Shown here in pieces: positions 48,910-57,712 of a stretch of DNA of 64,000 bases (its first letter is position 1; every line of letters starts with the position of its first letter). Source of the stretch: Prodigiosinella confusarubida. GTDB lineage: Bacteria; Pseudomonadota; Gammaproteobacteria; Enterobacterales; Enterobacteriaceae. The position numbers were made by a program, and so were the translations under genes. Location of the stretch: NCBI RefSeq assembly GCF_002847015.1, contig NZ_CP025085.1, forward strand, positions 3,100,001 to 3,164,000, given 5' to 3'. The notes under the pieces are model-generated. The model was not told where the DNA came from. It did not search any database and saw only the letters and a program-made list of their open reading frames with translations.

Positions 48910-49314
48910 TTAGGTTTCCTCACTGTCTGCAAATTCAAAAATAAACTGTTCGTCAGATATGCTGGTTTTACCGCCGCGCGTCACTGAACCACGGTTGATC
49001 ATCACGCCATCGAATCCGGCGAAATATTCATTGGTGCCGCTCTGATAAAATGTGAATGTCGCATCTACACCCGTTTTCTCCACGGCCAGCAACTGACGTA
49101 CCTGGTCTGAGCCTGGCATTAGATTGATGGTGACTCGTTTGGCCCGGGTCTGGTTATCCAGTCGAACAGATGAGCCACCAATGCCGCGTTTTAACGTTGC
49201 TCGTGGTTCAAGATCTTCAATCGTAATCGGCGGGTCAGTATCACCAAACTCATCAATAGGGATACCAAAAATCGTGAGGTTAGCGCCGTCAGCGCCGTAT
49301 TGATGCATTGTCAT
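48910..49314 (-). CDS. DUF3277 tail tube protein
   Basis: A 134-residue protein of the DUF3277 type, placed directly after the sheath gene, as expected for the tube of a contractile tail. A segment rich in Gly and Thr near the N terminus (GADGANLTIFGIPIDEFG) and a beta-strand pattern fit a tube fold. It is four bases from the chaperone gene. Confidence 0.8.
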   Translation of the reverse strand: MTMHQYGADGANLTIFGIPIDEFGDTDPPITIEDLEPRATLKRGIGGSSVRLDNQTRAKRVTINLMPGSDQVRQLLAVEKTGVDATFTFYQSGTNEYFAGFDGVMINRGSVTRGGKTSISDEQFIFEFADSEET

Positions 49315-49320
49315 TGGGTA

Positions 49321-50478
49321 TTACTCCACGTAGACGTTGATTTCAGCGACGTGACCAGCGCGGGAAAGAATAACGAGTATCTTGGTTGCCGGATATTCAC
49401 GTGCTCGGCGCTGGGCAGTAGTCAGATTGAGAACATCTTCCGGTTTTGCCTGAACGACGAAGCCATAAGTCGCCGTTTTTTCTTCCCCGGTTTCAGCGTC
49501 CGTGTAAATTCCCTCACCGAGCACACCGTTGTCATAGAATCGCTTACACGTAGCCGACACAGCAGAAAGCAGCCCTGCATAATCACGCGGCGTCAGGGCA
49601 CGTTTTGAACCGGCATTGACGATGTAGTTGTAACCGTCCACCTGGATATGATTTTTCAGCACATCCAAGTTAATTACGTCATCCATAAATTCGTCATACG
49701 ACGACATGGATTTGGTATTGATGGCCCGGCAACTGTCCGTTTCTCCCGCCAGCTCGATTTCAGTGAAAAAAGCGGTATTTTTCGATTTCAGGGCAATGTA
49801 AGCACTGGTCGCCAAATCGTCACCAGTAATACCAGTCAGCACCTGATATTCCGCAGTGATAGCCGAATTTTTAGACATGGGTTTGAACTTGTTGAAGGTG
49901 GCCGCAAGTTGGACCATCGTATAAGCCTGTGAAGCGTCGGTTTCGATGGCGCTTGCCAGTCGGTAGCCCATGAAGATATGGCGATTGCCCTTCGCTGACA
50001 TTACCGCTGCAATATCAGTGGTAGACGAAGAGTTGGTGGCACCAGCTTCACTGGTCGTCACCCATATTGGATGCGCAGAGGTATCCGACCAATCGCCCAA
50101 CAGAAGCAGATTTGCCGACGTCAGGTCGCTATTTTTAAAAAAGTAGTGATAGCGCCAGGCGGTGTCTTCCGCTTTATTTACAGTCACAAGGATGGTGGCA
50201 TCATCAGGATCCTTCATCCACACCGTAATGGTTTTTGGTTTCGGGATCTGCGTAAAATACCGGGTGGCAATCAAGTAAATATCACTAGTGGTGGCAAGGT
50301 CTTCGGCAATTTCAGTAGGTGAACTGTAATCCCGATACGTATCAGCATCGAATGTTACACCGTTCGCAAGATCGCTTTGGTCAGCAAAGACGAACGCCGT
50401 AGAAAAATCACCGTACCCCAGCCCGGCAGAGGTCAAATAAAGATTGACCGGAATAATATTATCAACGGAATAAGACAT
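49321..50478 (-). CDS. DUF3383 tail sheath protein
   Basis: A 385-residue DUF3383 protein, the contractile sheath of this phage group. It is rich in beta strands and polar loops (DYSSPTEIAEDLATTSDIYL; VQAKPEDVLNLTTAQRRAREY). Its position just upstream of the tube is consistent. The presence of sheath plus tube shows that the phage tail is contractile. Confidence 0.85.
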   Translation of the reverse strand: MSYSVDNIIPVNLYLTSAGLGYGDFSTAFVFADQSDLANGVTFDADTYRDYSSPTEIAEDLATTSDIYLIATRYFTQIPKPKTITVWMKDPDDATILVTVNKAEDTAWRYHYFFKNSDLTSANLLLLGDWSDTSAHPIWVTTSEAGATNSSSTTDIAAVMSAKGNRHIFMGYRLASAIETDASQAYTMVQLAATFNKFKPMSKNSAITAEYQVLTGITGDDLATSAYIALKSKNTAFFTEIELAGETDSCRAINTKSMSSYDEFMDDVINLDVLKNHIQVDGYNYIVNAGSKRALTPRDYAGLLSAVSATCKRFYDNGVLGEGIYTDAETGEEKTATYGFVVQAKPEDVLNLTTAQRRAREYPATKILVILSRAGHVAEINVYVE

Positions 50479-50485
50479 AATCCCC

Positions 50486-51010
50486 TCAGTTTATTTCGGT
50501 TTGAATGAGACTGAACCCCGCCGCACGCAGCACAGCGTACGTTACGGTTTGTTCAATGAATAAGTGGATGTCAGCCTGCCAGCGCGGCTGGATGCCCGCC
50601 TGTAATATTCCGGTAAGGTTTCGGCATGTGCTGACGTGTCGCCAGGCTATTTCGTTGCGGTAAAGGAATTCACTGACGGGTTGGCGGAAATTGGCATTTT
50701 GCAACCGCATGATGGCCGTGTCTCCGCCCTCGTTAATGATGTTCACGGAGAGCATGAATTCCATCGATGTGACGACGGTTTCGCTTAAGTCCTGCCACTG
50801 CCCCAGTTCGGAATCGACGTCCTCCGTTGCCGAAATTAATTCACGCTGCGTCTTTGACCAGCCATAGGCGCGTACCGGGATCGGTTTATAGGTGGCATAC
50901 AAGCCAGTCGGGGCGTCACGCCCTTGGTCAGCGAGAATGACGGTTTGAACGCCCGACGCTAAGGAGACCAGTTGTTGTAATACGTCGTGCAGTTCGTCAA
51001 TAGTCTCCAT
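50486..51010 (-). CDS. Neck/tail-terminator-type protein
   Basis: A protein of 174 residues starting at the ATG at 51010 (METIDELHDVLQQLVSLA), which overlaps the stop of the preceding gene. Its size and position match head-tail connector or tail terminator proteins of this phage group. An N-terminal helix is followed by mixed alpha/beta sequence. I cannot assign a family with certainty. Confidence 0.6.
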   Translation of the reverse strand: METIDELHDVLQQLVSLASGVQTVILADQGRDAPTGLYATYKPIPVRAYGWSKTQRELISATEDVDSELGQWQDLSETVVTSMEFMLSVNIINEGGDTAIMRLQNANFRQPVSEFLYRNEIAWRHVSTCRNLTGILQAGIQPRWQADIHLFIEQTVTYAVLRAAGFSLIQTEIN

Positions 51011-51011
51011 A

Positions 51012-51431
51012 TCAGCCGGCACCTCTGTAACGCTCAACCACGGCACGGCAGAAATTACGCCACGGCCGGTTATCACACGACATCACCCTCCACTGCCGCA
51101 CCGTCTGCCCGTCACTGAATTCCAGCAGGTCAGAGAATTTGCCGTTGTCGTCCGGATAGAGATAGGTCATGCCATCGTTGATATGAACCACACGCACATC
51201 CTGCGGGTTAGCCGTGCCGCCCATGCCCATTAGTATCTGTATGTCTTTCCATTTGGCGGTCTGTACGTTAATGCGATCCAGTTTGATGGGATCATTCTGT
51301 TGCTGTTCCCATTTACCACCGGGTCCGGTATAACCGCCAGCACCGGCGCGAATCAACCAAACGCCACCAGGTATAGGGGAATTAAACGTTGAGTCGATAT
51401 GTCCATGCATATCCAGACCGTTACCGAACAT
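51012..51431 (-). CDS. Head-tail connector protein
   Basis: A 139-residue protein in the neck region between connector genes. It shows a beta-rich pattern with a glycine stretch (RAGAGGYTGPGGKWEQQQ) and ends overlapping the following start. Function is inferred from gene order only. Confidence 0.6.
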   Translation of the reverse strand: MFGNGLDMHGHIDSTFNSPIPGGVWLIRAGAGGYTGPGGKWEQQQNDPIKLDRINVQTAKWKDIQILMGMGGTANPQDVRVVHINDGMTYLYPDDNGKFSDLLEFSDGQTVRQWRVMSCDNRPWRNFCRAVVERYRGAG

Positions 51432-51433
51432 CG

Positions 51434-52021
51434 TTAATCCTCCACAACGTGCGTGATAGCGCCTTTCAGAGTGCCATGGTTGACCAGAGGCTTAGCCGAG
51501 CCTTTCTGACTGATTGTCGATGGTGCATTCGCTGGTTGAATCCCATGCTCAATGGCTTCCTTGCAGTAGCCAGCAGCCTTCGCCCCGATTTGATCCAGCA
51601 TTTGAAAGGCGGTGATTTCTCCGCGTGTCACAGCGCCAGTAAGTGAACGAAAGGCTTTTTTGATGTTGTCCTGATTCTGACGTAGCGGGACGCGCAGAAA
51701 AGAACGCTCGGGAATGTTAATGGTGTGCGGGCCTGTAACACCCAGTTGCATGAGCCCCGCGCCATTTTTCATGAACCTTACTTTGCCAGCTACCGCATCT
51801 TTCTCGTTGCGGTAGCCGTAACTTGTGCCGCCTGGGTGTTGAATGGTGCCGCCGAACTCATTCACAGCGCCAATAACAACCAATGGCGTACCATCATCGC
51901 TATTGCCAGAGCCAGCAGGCAATCCCACCAGCACCTGTTTTTTAGCCATGACACGATCCTGAATCTGCTTGAGCTTATGCGCGATTTTATTACCGCCACG
52001 CACCTCCGCATTGAATTTCAT
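51434..52021 (-). CDS. HK97 gp10/phage virion morphogenesis-like protein
   Basis: A 195-residue protein resembling tail-completion or morphogenesis proteins: a helical N terminus (VRGGNKIAHKLKQIQDRV), a glycine-rich region with NEFGGTIQHPGGTS and ERSFLRVPLRQNQDNIK, then NAPSTISQKGSAKPLVNHG. The Asn-Glu-Phe-Gly segment and the Ser-Lys-Pro-Leu-Val/Thr end are typical of this family. It overlaps the upstream gene by four bases. Confidence 0.75.
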   Translation of the reverse strand: MKFNAEVRGGNKIAHKLKQIQDRVMAKKQVLVGLPAGSGNSDDGTPLVVIGAVNEFGGTIQHPGGTSYGYRNEKDAVAGKVRFMKNGAGLMQLGVTGPHTINIPERSFLRVPLRQNQDNIKKAFRSLTGAVTRGEITAFQMLDQIGAKAAGYCKEAIEHGIQPANAPSTISQKGSAKPLVNHGTLKGAITHVVED

Positions 52022-52428
52022 ATCATCAGTCCCCCGGTACCCGCGCGACGACGCAGGCGCATAAACTCTACGCCATACGTTGTTAGCGGCAGATCGCCAT
52101 TAATCGTCAGGTCATCCATGGTCACAGATGGCACAGCAAACGATGTGGATTCATCCCCCACAGATTTACCTGAAATGGCGTAGGCTGCACCAACATCACC
52201 CGTAGCTGAACGTTGGCGCATAATGATACGGTGAGCGGCAAACGCGAACATGCCACGCTTTTTGATGCTCACCACCCGACCGTCCAGGTAAACGCCCCAG
52301 CGCTTACCGGTTTCTGCATCACCCTCTTCCAGAGCAATAATTACCGCCGAATTCGACCACGTAGTTTCGTTGCCAAATTCGGGGTAATAGTCTCGGAAAT
52401 CAGTGACTATCTGCGCTGTGATTTCCAT
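52018..52428 (-). CDS. DUF4054 connector protein
   Basis: A 136-residue protein of the DUF4054 type, an early neck protein near the capsid genes in contractile phages. The N-terminal acidic part (TDFRDYYPEFGNETTWSNSA) and the segment FAFAAHRIIM are characteristic. The ATG at 52428 is the family start, and the open frame upstream (52458) is not conserved. A terminator lies just before it. Confidence 0.75.
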   Translation of the reverse strand: MEITAQIVTDFRDYYPEFGNETTWSNSAVIIALEEGDAETGKRWGVYLDGRVVSIKKRGMFAFAAHRIIMRQRSATGDVGAAYAISGKSVGDESTSFAVPSVTMDDLTINGDLPLTTYGVEFMRLRRRAGTGGLMI

Positions 52429-52442
52429 TGTTACCCCTGAAA

Positions 52443-52470
52443 TAAAAAACCCCATCACAGTGACGGGGTT
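52443..52470 (-). terminator. Terminator between head and neck genes
   Basis: AACCCCGTCACTGTGATGGGG pairs its ends and is followed on the minus strand by TTTTTTATT. It splits the late operon after the upstream small gene. Confidence 0.75.
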
Positions 52471-52847
52471 TATTCGGTTTCGGTGGCATCCGTGCTGACG
52501 CTGCTTTCACCAGAGTCAGAACCTGAACTATCGACAGCTTCCTGTTTCGCCGCCAACGCCTCATTAATGGCTTTCTGTAACGTGGCGGCTTTCGCTGCTG
52601 ACGGCGATTTTTTGCCGATCAATAACTCATACTGCTCACGCAGCGTGGTAATATCGGTCTCGATGGCATCCGTGCTGACGCGTTCTGTTTCCACTTCAAT
52701 CACGGAAATCCAGCCCCGCTTAGCGAACAAGTGATCAGTAAAATCACCTTCCAGCTTGAATATCAGGCCCGGAGCAATGGTATGCCGTTTTCCTTTGGCA
52801 TCCGTTACTACGACCGGGGCGCTACTCTTGTTCGTTACTTTCTGCAT
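52470..52847 (-). CDS. Small head-associated protein with internal repeat
   Basis: A 125-residue protein from the ATG at 52847, just after the capsid stop. The N-terminal half is beta-rich (NKSSAPVVVTDAKGKRHTI), and the C-terminal half is acidic and Ser/Thr-rich, ending in GESSVSTDATETE. The peptide VSTDA(I/T)ET occurs twice, encoded by an identical 18-base stretch 180 bases apart. Its function is unknown. It may be a virion protein. Confidence 0.65.
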   Translation of the reverse strand: MQKVTNKSSAPVVVTDAKGKRHTIAPGLIFKLEGDFTDHLFAKRGWISVIEVETERVSTDAIETDITTLREQYELLIGKKSPSAAKAATLQKAINEALAAKQEAVDSSGSDSGESSVSTDATETE

Positions 52848-52849
52848 AA

Positions 52850-53785
52850 TTACACCCCATCGACATAGTGAGCCGCCTTCGGGATACGCCACTCGGTACC
52901 ACCTGTGCGCAAGATTGCGGGAACCTTGAAGTTCACATTATCTGCCGTCGCCGGAGCGAGAAAACGGAGAGGCATTACGTCATGCCCTTTCACTACGCGG
53001 ATTTCTTTCTTGTACACCGCTATGCGATCCGTTCCACCCGTTCCTACACCTTTCAGCAGAATGTCGTCATCGAACGTCATGTCCTTAAAGTTCATTCGCA
53101 GGAATTCCAGCAATGTAACGTTTGACGCGTTCTGCGAGGACAGCAGCGTACGCATCAATAACTGAAACTGTTCAGGCGGCAATACGAATGCGCTGGGACG
53201 ATGAACGGTCAGCGTATTATCCAGGTAAACCTGGTTATAGGCCGCACCGAAGAAATCGAGGATCGGCTGCGTACCATTCGTCGGAATAGCCGCGACTAGA
53301 GCAGCCAGCTTAGATGTGGCCACTTCGAGCGACACGTTAGAACTGGTATAAAGACCCTCGCCGATATCGTCATGACCCAGCATGTAGATTTTATTCAGCC
53401 CCTGCTCTACCACATCACGAACAGCTTGGCCGCGCTCGGCATCCAGATTGACGTTGTTCATCATGGCAAAGCCGATTTCTTCCAGCGTGTAGGTGTAACC
53501 CAGCGCCGCAGTTTTGATTTCGTGGAATCCCTGGTTCATCGCGATATCCACCGTCGGAACATCGGTAGAGTTAGGACCAAAAACCTGTAACTCGCCGCGA
53601 GCATCAATCGAACGAAAAGCGACCACTTTCACCCAGTCTGGTGCGCTATTATCAAGCGGTAGCAGCGAGCTGTATTTATACTGCGGATATTCCAGTCGAT
53701 AAATTTCCGACTCGATATATGCAGCCTGCTGAACCAAAAATGACAACGCGGATACCGGGCTGACATCAAAAACACTTCGTTTCAT
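52850..53785 (-). CDS. DUF2184 major capsid protein
   Basis: A 311-residue DUF2184 protein, the major capsid protein of this phage family. The N-terminal segment SFLVQQAAYIESEIYRLEYP and the middle YTYTLEEIGFAMMNN are family features. It follows the decoration and protease/scaffold genes in the usual order, with a good ribosome binding site (AGGAAAAAATTC) before the start. Confidence 0.88.
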   Translation of the reverse strand: MKRSVFDVSPVSALSFLVQQAAYIESEIYRLEYPQYKYSSLLPLDNSAPDWVKVVAFRSIDARGELQVFGPNSTDVPTVDIAMNQGFHEIKTAALGYTYTLEEIGFAMMNNVNLDAERGQAVRDVVEQGLNKIYMLGHDDIGEGLYTSSNVSLEVATSKLAALVAAIPTNGTQPILDFFGAAYNQVYLDNTLTVHRPSAFVLPPEQFQLLMRTLLSSQNASNVTLLEFLRMNFKDMTFDDDILLKGVGTGGTDRIAVYKKEIRVVKGHDVMPLRFLAPATADNVNFKVPAILRTGGTEWRIPKAAHYVDGV

Positions 53786-53802
53786 GAATTTTTTCCTTTC
53801 TC

Positions 53803-54309
53803 TTATGCGTTCAGGATGCCATCAACGCGGATCTCGCCAATCTCACCAGCTACCACGTCATCAACCCATTTAACCTGATTGAGAACCAGCAGACCGTCCC
53901 CTGTTCCAGTGGTTAATCGCCCCTGATTTTCACCAGCAACCAGGTTTACACTGACCGTATCGCCTGCACTAGCACCATCAATGCACAGCGCAAACATACC
54001 GCCGCGCCGCAGGATCGATGCCGTATGATCAACGTCATATCCAGTACTATAATCAGGAGGGTTAACGGGCACGCTGTTACTGAACTCTGCCATCGAACGC
54101 ACAGAAAACCCGATAATGTCGTTAGCGGTCGTAGTGGTGGAAACCGGTGCGCACGATCGGGCTGCTTCGCCCCGAACAACTGCGCGTCCAAACTGAATCA
54201 GTGCGGTTTTCACGCGTCGAGACACAACCTCAACCACATCAATCGTAGAAATTTGCCCTTCGTACGCCTTACCTCGATAAAGTGTAAAATCACTCTGAGC
54301 AATAGCCAT
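53803..54309 (-). CDS. Head decoration-type structural protein
   Basis: A 168-residue, Gly/Ser/Thr-rich beta protein located between the protease/scaffold and the major capsid, the position of a decoration or cement protein. Conserved-looking segments: MAIAQSDFTLYRGKAYEGQI and VSVNLVAGENQGRLTTGTG. It shares a base with the upstream protease stop, so it is tightly coupled. Confidence 0.7.
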   Translation of the reverse strand: MAIAQSDFTLYRGKAYEGQISTIDVVEVVSRRVKTALIQFGRAVVRGEAARSCAPVSTTTTANDIIGFSVRSMAEFSNSVPVNPPDYSTGYDVDHTASILRRGGMFALCIDGASAGDTVSVNLVAGENQGRLTTGTGDGLLVLNQVKWVDDVVAGEIGEIRVDGILNA

Positions 54310-55508
54310 TATTTAGCCTCCTGTGTACCGTAGCGTTTATCCAGCCATGCCTGACGAACGCTGTCGCGTGTTGTCTGCGCGTCGCCAGTTTTGGCGCGTC
54401 TCATGTCTTTACTAAAACCACGTAGTGAGTCATTGGACGATTTATCAGGATCGCTTTTGTCTGGGTCTTCTTCTTCCTCGCTTTCCCGGCGCTCTTCTTC
54501 CGCATCAAAATAAGCGGTTACGTATGCATCGGGGGCTTTATCCCAGGATTCGTACTTGCGGCATTTAATGCCTGCTGAATCCAGTGCAGTGCGTTTGATT
54601 TTCAGCGGGTCGAGTGAATCACAGGAGAATTTTTCACCTGCGATTTTCACAGCGGAATCACGAACAGAAACCACCTCGGCTATCAACCGTGAAATCGAGT
54701 CTTCGGACGTTTTCTCCTTCAGCTTTTCGATCTCTTCGTCTTTCGCGTCAGCCTTGGCTTTTTCCTTTTCCAGTTCCTCTTCCGTTTGGTCTTTCGCCTC
54801 CTCGGCCTTTTCTTTCTCTTCCTCGGCATCCTTGACGCGCTGGCGCAGGCTGTCGATTGTCGATTGGATCAGCGTATGTGCGTTTTCGTCGGCCACTTCG
54901 ACCTTTACGCCGCTGTCCAGCGTCACTTTTGGCATGGGTTTTACTCCCTTTGGTTTGTTGTCGAACAGACGTGCCTTGTGTCCGGCGCGAGCCTGGTCAC
55001 ACAACGCAATGTGATTAATGGTGATGTCGCGCTGGACATATTCGTATGCGGTACCGTCCGGCGCGATACCCGGCGTGTTGTCATATTCAGAGGTGTAACC
55101 GGCGGATAGCTCCACCTTGCCTTTGCCGATTTCATCAATGGCCTGCTGGTCTTTGATTAGCAAATCGACAACGACATAGCCCTCATCATCTGTGCGTCCG
55201 GGCGATGTTGCATGTCCGGCAGTCACCTCCTTAAACGTGGTTGAATTCACCAGGTCGTCAGGGTGATCGATGGTGACGTCCATATTGTCGTAACTCGCCA
55301 GACTATCCGGTTTAAACACCTCCTCCGGCGGTCTGTAGACATTAACGATTTGACCGGGTGGCCTGTCACTCAATCCCAACTCAGATGCCAGATACTGCTG
55401 GATACCGACGCGAGCAACCCGCCCGGGGACTTTTAAATAGCCCTCAGGAGTGATTTCGCGTTGAGACGGGATAGGATAGGACACGCGGTCACGAACAGTG
55501 ATCCGCAT
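54309..55508 (-). CDS. DUF2213 prohead protease with scaffold-like C terminus
   Basis: A 399-residue DUF2213 protein. The N-terminal protease-like part (about 1-190) holds the probable catalytic His in DVTIDHPDDLV and Ser in KGKVELSAGYTSEYDN. The C-terminal part (about 215-285) is a charged coiled coil (Glu/Lys/Asp-rich) typical of an internal scaffold, which is removed during head maturation. It probably matures the capsid and then cleaves itself. Confidence 0.82.
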   Translation of the reverse strand: MRITVRDRVSYPIPSQREITPEGYLKVPGRVARVGIQQYLASELGLSDRPPGQIVNVYRPPEEVFKPDSLASYDNMDVTIDHPDDLVNSTTFKEVTAGHATSPGRTDDEGYVVVDLLIKDQQAIDEIGKGKVELSAGYTSEYDNTPGIAPDGTAYEYVQRDITINHIALCDQARAGHKARLFDNKPKGVKPMPKVTLDSGVKVEVADENAHTLIQSTIDSLRQRVKDAEEEKEKAEEAKDQTEEELEKEKAKADAKDEEIEKLKEKTSEDSISRLIAEVVSVRDSAVKIAGEKFSCDSLDPLKIKRTALDSAGIKCRKYESWDKAPDAYVTAYFDAEEERRESEEEEDPDKSDPDKSSNDSLRGFSKDMRRAKTGDAQTTRDSVRQAWLDKRYGTQEAK

Positions 55509-55519
55509 AGTTTTTCCTG

Positions 55520-56479
55520 TTAGTAGTCGAGCCCTTTAATTTGGGGGATAGCGTGGCAGCGGCAACCGATGTGACATCTGCCGGGGAATAAGCCTGTCTG
55601 GCCGTTATATCTGGCTCCACGCGACCAAAGATAGACGCCGTCTCCATACCCGGCATTAGTGCGAGCAATCACAAAACATTTGATTTTCGCCAATGGGTAT
55701 TTGCCCGCCGGATTACCAGAAACGCGCACATCCTGTGATGTTGACCAGCGAAAGCGATCAATACCGGCGTTCTGCTGTCTCGCACTGGTGATATCAGCCT
55801 GAATTCTTGCTGTCTGGTCACGGGCTATCAGATGAGCGCGGTTATAGGTTGCTCCAGTAACATGCTGGAGATTACGAACAATCGTAGTAAGAGAGTCGCC
55901 GCGCAGGATGCCGTCAAACACCTGCCTTTGAATGTCTTCAAAATAATCCGACGATAGCGATTTAATCAGCGCTACATTGCTCTCTATTGACGCATCGACA
56001 TAATCAACAAGGTTGTTGTTGACCATTAACGCGGTCATATCGATACCGATGGCCCGATTGATTTGCTCGACGAACGCTTCTGTACTCGCTGACTCAGCAC
56101 GACTGACAACGCGTTGAGAAAGCCGCTCGGTTTGCCGCCGAAACGTCATACTCATAAATCGCTCTGACGCCTGCCGTATGGCCTCTTTCAAAATATCAGT
56201 GAGATAACTGTCTGCCGTGTAATTCCGGCGCAACACCGGAACCAACGCCTCATCTACCGCCTGCGCCATTTGCTGAATGATTTCGCGCAACTGTGCCCGA
56301 TAAAAGCGTTCAGCATCATCATTCGGTTGGATTGGCCGGATCGATGCCCGGCGGCGTATTGGCGTTTTCGCCAGCAGCGTTTGCAAGTTCTCCAAACCTG
56401 AACTGATAATCACCTTCTCGTTCGGCCTTTTCGTCAGACTCGATGTTGGTAATATCAGACTCGTCGATACCATAAACAC
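55520..56479 (-). CDS. Head morphogenesis protein (SPP1 gp7 / Mu gpF type)
   Basis: A 319-residue open frame whose first 160 bases overlap the portal's 3' end, so part of the N terminus is probably not translated. I could not find an ATG at the junction. A TTG start at about residue 31 (LQTLLAKTPIRRR) is the likeliest. The C-terminal minor head domain (about 150-300) includes LIARDQTARIQADITSARQ and ends in the conserved GRCHIGCRCHAIPQI zinc-like Cys/His cluster. It attaches to the portal vertex and is packaged with DNA. Confidence 0.75.
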   Translation of the reverse strand: MFMVSTSLILPTSSLTKRPNEKVIISSGLENLQTLLAKTPIRRRASIRPIQPNDDAERFYRAQLREIIQQMAQAVDEALVPVLRRNYTADSYLTDILKEAIRQASERFMSMTFRRQTERLSQRVVSRAESASTEAFVEQINRAIGIDMTALMVNNNLVDYVDASIESNVALIKSLSSDYFEDIQRQVFDGILRGDSLTTIVRNLQHVTGATYNRAHLIARDQTARIQADITSARQQNAGIDRFRWSTSQDVRVSGNPAGKYPLAKIKCFVIARTNAGYGDGVYLWSRGARYNGQTGLFPGRCHIGCRCHAIPQIKGLDY

Positions 56480-57710
56480 CTTGCTCCATCAGTTTACGCG
56501 CCACCTGAGACGGCCTGACAACGCGTTGCTGTAGTCGGATATCATCCGCCTGCGCATCAGCCAGCCGCTGTGCCGACAGTTCAGAGTCTGTCGGTTGTGC
56601 CAGTGGCGCAAACTCGAAATCGAGACCATCAGGCATCGTACCCAGCGTTGAACGAATTAACACCTCGTCAATAGGCTTCAGAAACGGTCGATACTGCGAT
56701 TCCTGTCCCCCCCGAATGGTGTTGTAGTAGTTATTCATATCGCCCTGGCCACTGTCGCCCACCCCTTTTGATTGAACACCAAACAATCGCGTCATTGGAA
56801 TACCGGCGGCACCCGAGGTCCACTCCATCAATGCATTGAGTATTTCACCGAGTCCACCGAACGATAACTGCTTGCGGTCTAACTCCTCGTCTTTATCCAG
56901 CAATGCCAATCGGTATAGCGATTTCATCATGCCAAAAATGTTGTAGCGCTTCGCTATAGCGTCATCCATATCGCCGGATGATAAGTCGTTAGCTAAGTTA
57001 GCTCTGTTGATAACATCGATGTTCGCCTCTTGTATCAGGGCTGCTATACCGCCCTTGGCTGACACGGCATCTTTGATATCCTCCAGGCAGCGACGTAGCC
57101 GGCTATCATCCCATCCGGCATTAATCATTCTCAACCGCATGGGTAGCGGTGCGCCGGGGGCTTTAACGAAATGGCTGTAATGAATTCGCTGGGTACCGCC
57201 ATTCACAACGTAGTAATCCGGCAGCATATAATTCTCTGCCATCGGATCGGTCACATTGAACGCCTGCCCGTTAATGAACATTCGATCCAGAACCAGAAGG
57301 CGCTTTAACGATCCTTTTTGTATTTTTTTTAGCTCCAGCGGCTTATCAAATGACTGATCGGTAATCATCAATATGCCAGCACCGCCGTACACCCCCGCCC
57401 ACTTGAATGCTTCCTGCGTTACCGATTGGACGTTGTACTGCTTTTCGGCTTCACGAATTGCTGTAGCATCATCTGATGCGAACTCGCGCCACTCCCGGGT
57501 AGCGTCGTCAACCGGGAAATCAATAATTGCGCGAGCGATCCAGTTTTCGACGTAAGCCGCTTCCAGCTCGCTGAAATCCTGCATCATGCCAAACTGGAAA
57601 CGGTTGAACATGCGGCGGTCACGATCAGTGCCCATGCCCGTCATCACGTTAGCGAGCCCGTCGCTAGTCACCCTGATTCGGGGTTTAGAACCGTATTTGT
57701 TATCGGTCAT
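56319..57710 (-). CDS. Portal protein (DUF1073-type)
   Basis: A 463-residue portal of the DUF1073 family from the ATG at 57710 (MTDNKYGSKPRIRVTS), just after the large terminase stop. Conserved segments: YVENWIARAIIDFPVDDA, GGAGILMITD and GVQSKGVGDSGQGDMNNYYN. It forms the dodecameric DNA entry ring. It overlaps the head morphogenesis frame. Confidence 0.86.
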   Translation of the reverse strand: MTDNKYGSKPRIRVTSDGLANVMTGMGTDRDRRMFNRFQFGMMQDFSELEAAYVENWIARAIIDFPVDDATREWREFASDDATAIREAEKQYNVQSVTQEAFKWAGVYGGAGILMITDQSFDKPLELKKIQKGSLKRLLVLDRMFINGQAFNVTDPMAENYMLPDYYVVNGGTQRIHYSHFVKAPGAPLPMRLRMINAGWDDSRLRRCLEDIKDAVSAKGGIAALIQEANIDVINRANLANDLSSGDMDDAIAKRYNIFGMMKSLYRLALLDKDEELDRKQLSFGGLGEILNALMEWTSGAAGIPMTRLFGVQSKGVGDSGQGDMNNYYNTIRGGQESQYRPFLKPIDEVLIRSTLGTMPDGLDFEFAPLAQPTDSELSAQRLADAQADDIRLQQRVVRPSQVARKLMEQGVYGIDESDITNIESDEKAEREGDYQFRFGELANAAGENANTPPGIDPANPTE

Positions 57711-57712
57711 CG

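Noticed and set aside
54556-55014. 152-codon plus-strand Ser/Phe-rich frame
   Set aside because: Antisense of the Glu/Lys coiled-coil part of the DUF2213 protein, which always gives Ser/Phe-rich shadows.
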